NCBI RefSeq assembly: GCF_002161595.1
Contig: NZ_NFID01000002.1
Span: 1-64,000 of the forward strand
Length of the DNA stretch: 64,000 nucleotides
DNA from: Gemmiger sp. An50
GTDB taxonomy: Bacteria; Bacillota; Clostridia; Oscillospirales; Ruminococcaceae
Reading direction: 5' to 3'
The notes below the pieces were generated by a model, which searched no databases, was not told the origin of the DNA, and worked only from the letters and a program-made list of their open reading frames with translations. Made by a program: the position numbers and the translations under genes. Below, piece by piece: positions 8,011 to 16,844 of this stretch. Within the stretch, counting starts at the first letter, position 1, and each line of letters opens with the position of its first letter.

Positions 8011-8865
8011 ATGGAAAACGCGATCTGCATCCGCGGTCTGTGCAAGCATTACAAGGATTTTTCGCTGGAGAATCTGGACCTGACCGTGCCCACCGGCACC
8101 ATCGTGGGCTTTGTGGGAGAAAACGGTGCAGGCAAAACCACCACGCTGAAGGCCATCTTCGGAGCCATCCGCACCGACGGGGGCAGCATCGAGGTGCTGG
8201 GCTGCACCGACCCTAACCGGCTGGACAAATCCCAGATCGGCGTGGTGATGGAGGATTCCTTCTTTTATGAGACGCTCACGCCCCGCCAGGTGAACAGCAT
8301 TATGAAAAGCCTGCAGCCCGGCTGGGACAGCGGCGAATTTGCCCGGCTGCTGAACGCCTACCAGCTGCCGGAGAAAAAGCTCATTAAGGATATGAGCAAG
8401 GGCATGCGGATGAAGTTCCGGCTGGCCACCGCTCTGGCACACAAGCCCAGGCTGCTGATTCTGGACGAAGCCACCAGCGGCCTGGACCCGGTGGTGCGCG
8501 GCGAGGTGCTGGACTACCTGCGGGACTATATTCAGGACGAAAACCACAGCGTTCTGATGAGCAGCCACATCACCAGCGATCTGGAAAAGGTGGCGGATTC
8601 CATCGCCTATCTGCACAAGGGGCGGCTGCTGTTCCAGATGGACCGGGACGAGCTGCTGGAAAAGTACGGCGTTCTGCGGTGCAGCCCGGAGCAGCTGGAT
8701 GCGCTGGACACCCGGGTCAAGGTGGCCACCCGCAAGACGGGTTTCACCTGTGAAACGCTGGTCAGCGACGTGGCCGCCGCCCGCCGGACTCTGCCGGACG
8801 CGGTGATCGACCGGGCCAGCATCGAGGACATCATGCAGTTTTATACCGGGAGGGATGCACAATGA
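8011..8865 (+). CDS. ABC transporter ATP-binding protein
   Basis: This 284-residue ATPase has Walker A GENGAGKTT near residue 36, a degenerate signature MSKGMRMK in place of LSGGQ, Walker B LLILDEAT, and a switch His in SSHITSD. The short coupled permease and the upstream YtrA regulator place it in the YtrB/BcrA-like export group. Its ATGA end overlaps the permease start, so the two are translationally coupled. The substrate is unknown. Confidence 0.93.
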   Translation: MENAICIRGLCKHYKDFSLENLDLTVPTGTIVGFVGENGAGKTTTLKAIFGAIRTDGGSIEVLGCTDPNRLDKSQIGVVMEDSFFYETLTPRQVNSIMKSLQPGWDSGEFARLLNAYQLPEKKLIKDMSKGMRMKFRLATALAHKPRLLILDEATSGLDPVVRGEVLDYLRDYIQDENHSVLMSSHITSDLEKVADSIAYLHKGRLLFQMDRDELLEKYGVLRCSPEQLDALDTRVKVATRKTGFTCETLVSDVAAARRTLPDAVIDRASIEDIMQFYTGRDAQ

Positions 8866-9518
8866 TCGGCCTGCTGAAAAAAGACTTTTTCATTCTCTGG
8901 CATGCGTACCACAAAAATCTGGCCCTGGTCCTGGTGCTTTACAGCGCCATGGCTCTGGCGATGGACTTCACTTTCATGGTGTTCTTCTTTGCCTGGATCT
9001 CCGGCTTCTATATTCTGAGCGGACTGACCATCGACAACTACTCCAAATGGGACCTGTACGCCGCCAGCCTGCCGGTGAGCAAGCGGCAGCTCGTAGGCGC
9101 CAAGTTCATTCTTATTACCTTGGCGCTGCTCATCAGCTTTGCCATCGGCACACTGCTGTGCAGTCTGCTGGCTCTGTTGAAGGGCGAGCCTTTGCTGGAA
9201 AACCTGTTGAGCCTGCTTGCGGTTTCCTTTGTCTGCCTTGCCTACTTCGGCGTTTCCCTGGTGCTTTCCTACAAGTACGGCGTGGAGAAGGCCCGCACCA
9301 CGGTACTGCTGGTTGCGGCGGCATTGTTTGGCTGCGTGATGGTACTGGACAAACTGGATCTGCTGCAGGATGTGGCCCTGCCTCCCCTGCTGCAAACGCT
9401 GTTTCTGGGGGATCTGGCCGTTTGGGGCTGGGCCGTGGTGATGCCGGTGGGCTGCATCGTGATGTATCTGCTCTGCTGGGCCATTGCCACCCGCATCTAC
9501 AGCCGCAAGGAGTTTTAA
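8862..9518 (+). CDS. ABC-2 type transporter permease
   Basis: This 218-residue polytopic protein has about six hydrophobic segments, including one near residues 20-60, SFAIGTLLCSLLALL, and a C-terminal pair ending in a YSRKEF tail. It is the membrane partner of the preceding ATPase (4-base ATGA overlap). Such small two-component exporters under YtrA regulators usually move antimicrobial or envelope-active compounds. That role is inferred from context only. Confidence 0.88.
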   Translation: MIGLLKKDFFILWHAYHKNLALVLVLYSAMALAMDFTFMVFFFAWISGFYILSGLTIDNYSKWDLYAASLPVSKRQLVGAKFILITLALLISFAIGTLLCSLLALLKGEPLLENLLSLLAVSFVCLAYFGVSLVLSYKYGVEKARTTVLLVAAALFGCVMVLDKLDLLQDVALPPLLQTLFLGDLAVWGWAVVMPVGCIVMYLLCWAIATRIYSRKEF

Positions 9519-9535
9519 ACTTTTTGTGAACCCCC

Positions 9536-9564
9536 TTGCAGTTTGTTTCAAAAAGGTGTATATT
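9536..9564 (+). promoter_or_regulatory. htpG promoter
   Basis: TTGCAG (9536-9541) and TATATT (9559-9564) are spaced by 17 bases. The predicted transcription start falls inside the CIRCE element immediately downstream, which is the arrangement of HrcA-repressed genes. Confidence 0.85.
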
Positions 9565-9567
9565 AGA

Positions 9568-9594
9568 TTAGCACTCAAATATAACGAGTGCTAA
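9568..9594 (+). promoter_or_regulatory. CIRCE element (HrcA operator)
   Basis: A perfect match to the CIRCE consensus TTAGCACTC-N9-GAGTGCTAA, with arms at 9568-9576 and 9586-9594. It overlaps the predicted start site of the htpG transcript. HrcA binds this site and releases it on heat or misfolding stress. Confidence 0.97.
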
Positions 9595-9639
9595 TCTTTT
9601 TTGTTTTATAATACTTTTTCATAAAGGGAGCGTTCAATC

Positions 9640-11562
9640 ATGGCTGTAAAAGAATTTAAGGCCGAAAGCAAAAAGCTGCTGGATATGATGATCCATTCCA
9701 TCTACTCCAACAAGGAGATCTTCCTGCGCGAATTGATCTCCAACGCCAGCGACGCCATCGACAAGCTCTATTTCAAGAGCCTGACCGACCACAGCGTCAC
9801 CACCAAGAAAGAGGATTACCAGATCCTGCTGGAGCTGGACAAGGCAAACCGCACCCTGACTCTGACCGATAACGGCATCGGCATGACCAAGGAAGAGCTG
9901 GAGGAGAACCTGGGCACCATCGCCCGCAGCGGCAGCCTGGACTTCAAAAAGGACAACAAGGCCGAGGACATCGACATCATCGGTCAGTTCGGCGTGGGCT
10001 TCTACTCCGCCTTCATGGTGGCCAGCCGGGTCACTGTGATCAGCCGCGCCTTCGGCAGTGACACCGCCTGGCAGTGGGAGAGCACCGGTGCTGAGGGCTA
10101 CACCATCACCGAGGCCGACAAGGAAGACGTGGGTACCAAGATCATCATGGTGATCAAGGAGAACGCCGAGAACGAGAACTACGACGAGTTCCTGGACGAG
10201 TACAACCTGGTGCACATCGTAAAGAAGTACAGCGACTATGTGCGCTACCCCATCCGCATGGAGCGGGAGAAGACCCGCGCCAAGGAGCGCCCCGCCGATG
10301 CCGGTGAGGATTACAAGCCCGAGTACGAGACCTACACCGAGCTGGAGACCCTGAACAGCATGGTCCCCCTGTGGAAGCGCAGCAAGAGCGAGGTAACCGA
10401 CGAGGAATACAACCAGTTCTACAAGGATAAGTTCTACGACTTCACCGATCCCGCCCGGGTGATCGTGAGCCGCACCGAGGGCACTGCCACCTATAACGCT
10501 CTGCTCTTCATCCCCGGCCATGCTCCCTTCAACTACTACAGCCGCGACTACGAAAAGGGCCTGCAGCTGTACGCCTCCGGCGTGCTGATCATGGACAAGT
10601 GCGCTGACCTGCTGCCCGACCATTTCAGCTTCGTGAAGGGCATTGTGGACAGCCAGGACCTGAGCCTGAACATCAGCCGTGAGATGCTGCAGAAGGACGG
10701 CCAGCTCAAGCTGATCCGCAACAGCCTGGAAAAGAAGATCAAGAACGAGCTGAACGCCATGAAGAACAACGACCGTGAGAAGTACGACGAGTTCTTCAAG
10801 AGCTTCGGCCGCCAGCTGAAGTTCGGCTGCTACGAGGGCTACGGCATGAACAGCGACCTGCTGAAGGATCTGCTGCTCTTCCACAGCGCCAAGGAGAACA
10901 AGCTGATCAGCCTGCAGGAATACGTGGACAAGATGCCCGAGGACCAGAAATACATCTACTACGCCGCCGGCGATTCCACCGAGCGCCTGGCCAAGCTGCC
11001 TGCCGCCGAGCTGGTGCTGGATAAGGGCTACGACCTGCTGCTGCTCACTGAGGACGTGGATGAATTCTGCCTGCAGGTGCTGCGCCACTACGGCGAGAAG
11101 GACAAGGAGAAGGAATTCAAGAACATTTCCAGCGGCGATCTGGGTCTGGAATCCGAAGAGGAGAAGAAGGCCGCCGAGGAGGCCAGCGAGGCCAACAAGG
11201 ATCTGTTCGAATCCATGAAGACCGCGCTGGACGGCAAGGTCACCGCGGTGCGCCTGTCCACCCGTTTGAAGAGCCATCCGGTCTGCATCGCCAGCGAAGG
11301 CCCCCTGAGTCTGGAGATGGAGAAGGTGCTGAGCTCCATGCCCAACAGCGGCGACATGCCCGCGCCCAAGAGCGAAAAGGTGCTGGAGCTGAACGCTTCT
11401 CACCCGGTGTTCGAGACTTTGAAGAACCTGCAGGCAAACGGCGAGACCGAAAAGCTGGGCAAGTACGCGAACATCCTGTACAATCAGGCGTTGCTCATTG
11501 AGGGGATGCCCATCGAGGACCCCGTGGCCTACGCCCAGGCTGTGTGTGAGCTGCTGAAGTAA
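9640..11562 (+). CDS. htpG: Hsp90-family chaperone HtpG
   Basis: This 640-residue ATP-dependent chaperone has the normal HtpG length. The N-terminal GHKL ATPase domain shows ELISNASDAIDK, the ATP-binding DNGIGMT and the lid motif GQFGVGFYSAFMV. The middle domain carries the catalytic-loop Arg region GIVDSQDLSLNISRE, and a C-terminal dimerisation domain follows. AAAGGGAG precedes the ATG. It is transcribed alone from a CIRCE-controlled promoter and followed by a terminator. Codon use is strongly biased, as for a highly expressed gene. HrcA control differs from Bacillus subtilis, where htpG is not in the CIRCE regulon. Confidence 0.98.
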   Translation: MAVKEFKAESKKLLDMMIHSIYSNKEIFLRELISNASDAIDKLYFKSLTDHSVTTKKEDYQILLELDKANRTLTLTDNGIGMTKEELEENLGTIARSGSLDFKKDNKAEDIDIIGQFGVGFYSAFMVASRVTVISRAFGSDTAWQWESTGAEGYTITEADKEDVGTKIIMVIKENAENENYDEFLDEYNLVHIVKKYSDYVRYPIRMEREKTRAKERPADAGEDYKPEYETYTELETLNSMVPLWKRSKSEVTDEEYNQFYKDKFYDFTDPARVIVSRTEGTATYNALLFIPGHAPFNYYSRDYEKGLQLYASGVLIMDKCADLLPDHFSFVKGIVDSQDLSLNISREMLQKDGQLKLIRNSLEKKIKNELNAMKNNDREKYDEFFKSFGRQLKFGCYEGYGMNSDLLKDLLLFHSAKENKLISLQEYVDKMPEDQKYIYYAAGDSTERLAKLPAAELVLDKGYDLLLLTEDVDEFCLQVLRHYGEKDKEKEFKNISSGDLGLESEEEKKAAEEASEANKDLFESMKTALDGKVTAVRLSTRLKSHPVCIASEGPLSLEMEKVLSSMPNSGDMPAPKSEKVLELNASHPVFETLKNLQANGETEKLGKYANILYNQALLIEGMPIEDPVAYAQAVCELLK

Positions 11563-11594
11563 TTCCGGCTTCTCCCAAAAGCAAGCATAACAAA

Positions 11595-11641
11595 ACCGTC
11601 CGGTATCGTCAGCAATGCTGACCGTACCGGGCGGTCTTTTC
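11595..11641 (+). terminator. htpG terminator
   Basis: A long hairpin is formed by ACCGTCCGGTA (11595-11605) with TACCGGGCGGT (11625-11635), extended by GTCAGC/GCTGAC around an AAT loop. CTTTT follows. Confidence 0.85.
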
Positions 11642-11729
11642 ATTTTCCTTTTCTCTATTCACGGTTTCGTTCCGAATGCCCTATAAATCGGCAGTAAGCC
11701 AGAACCACAACGCATTTTCAAACAAAAGT

Positions 11730-11760
11730 AAAGCCCGGCGGAAGAATTCCGCCGGGCTTT
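11730..11760 (-). terminator. Terminator of the nucleoside transport/phosphorylase operon
   Basis: A perfect 14-bp stem (11730-11743 with 11747-11760) closes a 3-base loop. On the minus strand it is followed by TTTACTTTTG. It lies 30 bases after the stop codon of the pyrimidine phosphorylase gene. Confidence 0.88.
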
Positions 11761-11790
11761 GTGTGTTTTCTTCTGGAATTGCGCAGGTTC

Positions 11791-13113
11791 TTAGAACCGC
11801 TCCACGCCTTCCTCGGTCACACGGGCCATGACCAGTGCGGGCACCGGCTCCGGCTCGGAGCCGAAGGTGAGGGCCGCGCGGAACATCTCCTCCGCCGCGG
11901 CAAACTTCTCCTCATGATCCGCATACAGGGTGGCCAGGCACTCGCCCTGCTCCACCTTGTCGCCGGTCTTTTTGTGCAGCACGATGCCTGCCGCGAAGTC
12001 GATGGCATCCTCTTTGGTGATGCGGCCCGCGCCCAGGCAGACACTGGCGTTGCCCACCATTTCGGTGTTCATCCGCACCAGATAGCCGCTCTCAGCTGCA
12101 ATCAGCGGACGGCTGAACTTCGCCTTCTGGAACTTGTCCGGATCATCCAGCACCGACACGTCGCCGCCCTGAGCGGCAAACATCTGCTTGAGCTTCTCGT
12201 AGGCCGCGCCGCTGGCAACAGCCTCCTCCGCCATGCGGCGGCACTCCTCCAGCGAGCCCTTGCCCGCCAGATACAGCATGTTGGCGGCCAGCTGGTAGCA
12301 AACCTCGGTCAGGTCCGCCGGACCGTGGCCCTTGAGCACCTCCACCGACTCGATGACCTCCAGGCTGTTGCCGATGTTGTGGCCCAGCGGGGTATCCATA
12401 TCGGTGATAAGGGCGGCCACCTTACGGCCGTTGTGCTGGCCGATGCTTACCATGGCCTTTGCCAGCTCGATGGAATCGTCCAGCGTCTTCATGAAGGCGC
12501 CGTTACCAGTCTTCACATCCAGCAGGATGCAGTCGGACCCGGCGGCCAGCTTCTTGCTCATGATGGAGGAAGCGATCAGCGGTACACAGCCAATGGTGGC
12601 GGTCACATCCCGCAGGGCGTACATCTTTTTGTCCGCCGGGGCCAGGTTGCCGCTCTGGCCGATCACGCTGATGCCGATCTGGTTCACCTGAGCGAAGAAA
12701 CGCTCCCGGTCCACGGCGGTCTGGGTGCCGGGCACGGCTTCCATCTTGTCCACCGTGCCGCCGGTGTGGCCCAGGCCGCGGCCGCTCATCTTGGCGATCT
12801 TCACTCCGCAGGCAGCCACAATGGGCGCGATGACCAGAGTGGTCTTATCGCCCACGCCGCCGGTGGAATGTTTATCGGCCTTGATGCCGGAGATGGCGGA
12901 AAGGTCCACCATATCGCCGGAATGAGCCATCACATCGGTGAGCTGGGCAGTCTCCTTTTCGGTCATGCCTTTCAGGTAGATGGCCATGAGCAGTGCGCTC
13001 ATCTGGTAATCCGGCACCTGGCCGTTTACGAAACCCATCACCGCAAATTCCAGTTCTTCGCGGCTCAACACGCCGCCATCGCGTTTTTTCGCGATAATAT
13101 CAAACATACGCAT
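11791..13113 (-). CDS. pdp: Pyrimidine-nucleoside phosphorylase
   Basis: This 440-residue enzyme cleaves uridine, deoxyuridine and thymidine with phosphate to base plus (deoxy)ribose-1-phosphate. It shows the family signature SGRGLGHTGGTVDKMEAVPG (about residues 109-128), the phosphate-binding KHSTGGVGDK near residue 80, and the C-terminal PYNP domain with VLHKKTGDKVEQGECLATLYA. Length matches Pdp/DeoA. AAGGAGG lies 10 bases before the ATG. It is the last gene after the nucleoside ABC importer, so import and phosphorolysis are coupled. The broad-specificity Pdp name is preferred over DeoA on the Firmicutes context. Confidence 0.95.
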   Translation of the reverse strand: MRMFDIIAKKRDGGVLSREELEFAVMGFVNGQVPDYQMSALLMAIYLKGMTEKETAQLTDVMAHSGDMVDLSAISGIKADKHSTGGVGDKTTLVIAPIVAACGVKIAKMSGRGLGHTGGTVDKMEAVPGTQTAVDRERFFAQVNQIGISVIGQSGNLAPADKKMYALRDVTATIGCVPLIASSIMSKKLAAGSDCILLDVKTGNGAFMKTLDDSIELAKAMVSIGQHNGRKVAALITDMDTPLGHNIGNSLEVIESVEVLKGHGPADLTEVCYQLAANMLYLAGKGSLEECRRMAEEAVASGAAYEKLKQMFAAQGGDVSVLDDPDKFQKAKFSRPLIAAESGYLVRMNTEMVGNASVCLGAGRITKEDAIDFAAGIVLHKKTGDKVEQGECLATLYADHEEKFAAAEEMFRAALTFGSEPEPVPALVMARVTEEGVERF

Positions 13114-13131
13114 AGGGCCGCAGCCTCCTTG

Positions 13132-14076
13132 TTATTTTGCTTTCACGTAGGGCTTGCCGTTGGCGGAAGGCACATGAGCCTTGCCCACGAACAGGATCAG
13201 AACCACCACGGTGACCACATAGGGGATCATGGAGATCAGCTGGGCGGATACCATCGCGTTGCTGCCCACGACCACGCGGATGCCGGAACACATGCCGAAC
13301 AGCAGGCAGGCGATCATGGCGCCCTGGGGACGGAACTTACCGAAGATAACGGCAGCGATGGCAATGAAGCCCTGGCCCACGATGGAGGTGGGGCGGAACT
13401 GGTTCATGGTAGCCATGGTCACGCAGGCGCCGCCCAGACCGGCCAGGAAGCCGGAAATGCAAACAGCAGAGAACCGCATGCGGATCACGTTGATGCCCAG
13501 GGTATCACAGGTCTCGGGATGCTCGCCGCAGGCCCGCAGGCGCAGGCCGTAACGGGTCTTATAGAACACGAACCACACGATGACCAGCACCACGAACACC
13601 AGGTAGGTGGTGGCATAGGTGGAGAACACGTTCTTCATGAAGTTATCCCACACGCTGCCGCCGGTAAAGGCGTCAGCAAACAGGGTGGGGATCTTGCTGC
13701 TGGAGTCCAGAGGCGCCGTGTCGGAAGAATTGAACAGCGCCTTGGCCATCAGCACAGCCACGCCGGGAGCCAGGAAGTTGATGGCGGTACCGGAAATGGT
13801 CTGGTCCGCGTTCAGCTTCACAGTAGCCAGCGCGTGCAGAGCGCCGAACAGCATGCCCGCCAGGCCGCCGCAGATAAAGGACAGCCAGGGGTTGCCGGTG
13901 TAATGGCCGGTGGCCGCGCCCACGAAGGCGCCGATGGTCATCATGCCCTCGATGCCGATGTTCACCACGCCGCTCAGCTCAGAGAAGCAGGAGCCCATGG
14001 CCGCGAACAGCAGCGGAGGGGTGAACAGCAGGGTGGCGTAAATGATGATGCCAAGGTTGTTTACGATCAGATCCAT
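13132..14076 (-). CDS. Nucleoside ABC importer permease (NupQ/YufQ type)
   Basis: This 314-residue polytopic permease of the BPD_transp_2 (branched-chain/sugar/nucleoside) type has ten or so hydrophobic stretches. It shows FSELSGVVNIGIEGMMTIGAF near the N-terminus and a cytoplasmic loop YGLRLRACGEHPETCDTLG that contacts the ATPase. GGGGGAGG precedes the ATG by 8 bases. It follows the other permease by 3 bases and is followed by pdp after 18 bases. Nucleoside specificity is inferred from the adjacent phosphorylases, deaminase and BMP-type binding protein. Confidence 0.92.
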   Translation of the reverse strand: MDLIVNNLGIIIYATLLFTPPLLFAAMGSCFSELSGVVNIGIEGMMTIGAFVGAATGHYTGNPWLSFICGGLAGMLFGALHALATVKLNADQTISGTAINFLAPGVAVLMAKALFNSSDTAPLDSSSKIPTLFADAFTGGSVWDNFMKNVFSTYATTYLVFVVLVIVWFVFYKTRYGLRLRACGEHPETCDTLGINVIRMRFSAVCISGFLAGLGGACVTMATMNQFRPTSIVGQGFIAIAAVIFGKFRPQGAMIACLLFGMCSGIRVVVGSNAMVSAQLISMIPYVVTVVVLILFVGKAHVPSANGKPYVKAK

Positions 14077-14079
14077 TGC

Positions 14080-15147
14080 TCAGGCCTCCCCCTTCTTGTT
14101 GTTCTTGCGTTTTTTCACGAAGCGGAACACATGGGAGATGGCGATGAAGAACACGACCGTACCCATGATGATGTTGATCACCTCAGACGGGGCGCCGATC
14201 AGGTTCAGCTTGGAGCCGCCGTACTTCAGCGCGCCGTAGAACAGGCCGGCGAAGAACACGCCGATGGGATTGGAAGCGCCGATCAGAGCCACGCTGATGC
14301 CCTGGAAGCCGAAGCTTTCCTGGGCGGTGAAGATGCTGATACGGCTGCCCATGCCCAGCAGCTGGATCGCGCCGCCCATGCCGGCCAGCGCGCCGGAAAT
14401 GGCCATAGCGATGTAGATGGACTTGTTCACGCTGATGCCGCCGTATTCCGCAGCCGAGCGGTTGAAGCCCACCGCCTTGAGCTGGTAGCCCAGGGTGGTC
14501 TTTTCGATGATCACGTAAACCAGGATCACCGCCAGCACCGCCAGCACGATGCCCCAGTTGGAGGCGGGGCACAGAGCGTCCAGCCAGGCCTTGGGGAACA
14601 GGATGCGGGCAGCGTCCTGCACGTTCTTGGTGGCCTCGGCGTTGCCCTCGTTGTGAATCATGGGCAGGTCAGCGATGTAGTTGGACAGGTAGAAGGCGAT
14701 CCAGTTGAACATGATCATGCTGAGCACTTCGTTGATGCCCCACTTGACCTTCAGGAACGCCACGATCAGGCCCCAGGCAGCGCCCACGGCCAGAGCCGCC
14801 AGGAAGCACAGGGGAACCAGAATGATGGAGGGGGCGGGCACCAGAATACCCACCACACAGGCCGCCATGGAACCCATGACGAACTGACCCTCGGCACCGA
14901 TGTTGAACACGCCGGTACGGAACGAGAACGCCACTGCCAGACCGGTGAAGATCAGCGGGGTGGCATACACCACGCTGTAAGCCATGTTGCGCACGCTGCC
15001 GAACACGCCGTCGAACAGCTTGGCATAGGCCTCAACGGGGCTGATGCCCATGGGCAGCAGGAACAGTGCGCCCACCACAAAGCCCAGCAGGATCGAGAAC
15101 AGAGTCACCAGGAACTTGCTGTTCAGAAATTTTTCTACTTTATTCAT
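14080..15147 (-). CDS. Nucleoside ABC importer permease (NupP/YufP type)
   Basis: This 355-residue permease, partner of the downstream one, shows the RTGVFNIGAEGQFVMGSM motif near residue 80 and an ATPase-contacting loop LGYQLKAVGFNRSAAEYGG. I chose ATG 15147 because AGGAGG stands 9 bases upstream; longer forms would read back into the ATPase gene. Its start overlaps the ATPase stop by 8 bases, indicating translational coupling. Confidence 0.92.
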   Translation of the reverse strand: MNKVEKFLNSKFLVTLFSILLGFVVGALFLLPMGISPVEAYAKLFDGVFGSVRNMAYSVVYATPLIFTGLAVAFSFRTGVFNIGAEGQFVMGSMAACVVGILVPAPSIILVPLCFLAALAVGAAWGLIVAFLKVKWGINEVLSMIMFNWIAFYLSNYIADLPMIHNEGNAEATKNVQDAARILFPKAWLDALCPASNWGIVLAVLAVILVYVIIEKTTLGYQLKAVGFNRSAAEYGGISVNKSIYIAMAISGALAGMGGAIQLLGMGSRISIFTAQESFGFQGISVALIGASNPIGVFFAGLFYGALKYGGSKLNLIGAPSEVINIIMGTVVFFIAISHVFRFVKKRKNNKKGEA

Positions 15148-16681
15148 CCGCCTTACCTCCTGCCATCCACAGGCCAAGGGTATTTTCGTCCGCATCTTTG
15201 CCGGGCAGACTGCCGTTGATCCGCCCGTCAAAGATCACGTCGATCTCGTCTGAAAGGCTGATGATCTCATCCAGCTCGAAGGACACCAGCAGCACGGCTT
15301 TGCCTTTGTTGCGCTGCTCCACGATGTACTTGTGCACATACTCGATGGCACCCACGTCCAGGCCGCGGGTGGGGTTCACCGCGATCAGCAGGTCCTTGTC
15401 GTTGGTGACCTCGCGGGCGATGATGACCTTCTGCTGGTTGCCGCCGGACAGAGTGCCCGCGGGCTTGTTCAGACAGTCGCGGGGGCGAATGTCGAACTTT
15501 TCAATGGCTTCCTGGGTGAAGCTGTTCACCGCGTCCATCTTACGGATACCGCGGCTGGAATATTTGTCCTCGGCAAAGTTCTGCAGGACCATGTTGTCGG
15601 CCACGCTGAACTCCAGCACCAGGCCGTGCTTCTGACGGTCCGCCGGAATGCTGGACACCCCATGCTCGAAGCCGTAGCGGGGCGGTTTGTTGAAGATGTC
15701 GGTTCCGTTCACAGTGATGGAACCCTTGGTGGCCTTGCGCAGGCCGGTGATGCACTCCACCAGCTCGGTCTGGCCGTTGCCGTCGATGCCCGCAAGGCCC
15801 AAGATCTGGCCCTTGCGCACCTGCAGGTTCAAGCCGCGCAGAATCTCCACGCCGCGGTAGTCCACCGCGTGCAGGTCCTTCACGTCCAGAACCACATTGC
15901 CGGGCTCCTGCTCCTGCTTGTCCACCTTGAAGTTCACGTTGCGGCCCACCATCATGCTGGCCAGATCGTCCTCGCTCACCTTGTCCACTTCCACGGTGTT
16001 GATATACTTGCCCATACGAATGATGGTGCAGTAATCCGCAGAGGCCTTGATCTCCTTCAGCTTATGGGTGATGAGGATGATGCTCTTGCCGTCTGCCGTG
16101 AGGCTGTGCATGATGTCGATCAGCTCGCTGATCTCCTGGGGAGTCAGCGAAGCGGTGGGCTCGTCCAGGATCAGGATCTCCGCGCCGCGGTACAGCGCCT
16201 TCAGAATCTCCACGCGCTGCTGCATGCCAACGGAAATATCCTCGATCTTCGCGTCGGGGTCCACCGCCAGGCCGTATTTCTTGGAAATGGCTTCCACGTT
16301 CTTGCGGGCGGTCGCCATATCCAGCATGATGCCCTTCTGAGGCTCCATGCCCAATACGATGTTCTGCGTGACGGTGAAAGGCTGCACCAGCATGAAGTGC
16401 TGGTGAACCATGCCGATGCCGGCGCTGATGGCCTTTTTGGGGCTGTCCATGTGGATCTTCTGCCCCTTGATATAGATTTCACCCGAGGTGGGCGGATACA
16501 TGCCGTACAGCTGATTCATCAGCGTGCTCTTACCGGCGCCGTTCTCGCCCAGGATGGCGTGGATCTCACCCTTGTGCACGGTGAGTTGGATGCCGTCGTT
16601 GGCGGTGAATTCACCGAATTTTTTGGTGATGTTCCGCATGTCCACCACGACAGTGTTCAGGTCCAGATGTGGATTGTGCAA
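15140..16681 (-). CDS. Nucleoside ABC importer ATPase, two nucleotide-binding domains (NupO/YufO type)
   Basis: This 513-residue protein holds two fused ATPase domains, as in RbsA/NupO. The first has Walker A GENGAGKST and Walker B LILDEPTA. The second is degenerate at the P-loop (LAGIDGNGQTEL) but keeps the signature LSGGNQQK and a NPTRGLD Walker-B-like segment. I chose the TTG at 16681: AGGAGG is 7 bases upstream, and the next Met would remove conserved sequence. It energises the two permeases encoded downstream. The 163 bases between it and the upstream yjjW-type gene contain no feature I recognise. Confidence 0.94.
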   Translation of the reverse strand: MHNPHLDLNTVVVDMRNITKKFGEFTANDGIQLTVHKGEIHAILGENGAGKSTLMNQLYGMYPPTSGEIYIKGQKIHMDSPKKAISAGIGMVHQHFMLVQPFTVTQNIVLGMEPQKGIMLDMATARKNVEAISKKYGLAVDPDAKIEDISVGMQQRVEILKALYRGAEILILDEPTASLTPQEISELIDIMHSLTADGKSIILITHKLKEIKASADYCTIIRMGKYINTVEVDKVSEDDLASMMVGRNVNFKVDKQEQEPGNVVLDVKDLHAVDYRGVEILRGLNLQVRKGQILGLAGIDGNGQTELVECITGLRKATKGSITVNGTDIFNKPPRYGFEHGVSSIPADRQKHGLVLEFSVADNMVLQNFAEDKYSSRGIRKMDAVNSFTQEAIEKFDIRPRDCLNKPAGTLSGGNQQKVIIAREVTNDKDLLIAVNPTRGLDVGAIEYVHKYIVEQRNKGKAVLLVSFELDEIISLSDEIDVIFDGRINGSLPGKDADENTLGLWMAGGKADE

Positions 16682-16844
16682 AAATAAGCCTCCTTTTCGC
16701 CCTGCGCCCCGCACGCGTCATCGGCCTGCGCGCGGGATGCAAAGCGGTCTCATATCCGGCGGGCGCCGCCCGGTTTGCAAGCGGCGCCCATCGGTTCCGG
16801 GAAGGGTGTGTACTCTTCCCTGTTTTCCAGGAATATCGCGGCGA

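Noticed and set aside
9634-11643. A 669-residue antisense frame across htpG
   Set aside because: It is a codon-bias shadow of a GC-rich, highly expressed gene and shows Leu/Val/Gln-rich sequence without domain motifs.
11761-15219. A plus-strand open frame of 1,152 codons opposite the nucleoside transport genes
   Set aside because: It has no ribosome site, is His/Gly/Gln-rich throughout, and lies exactly opposite three well-recognised genes.
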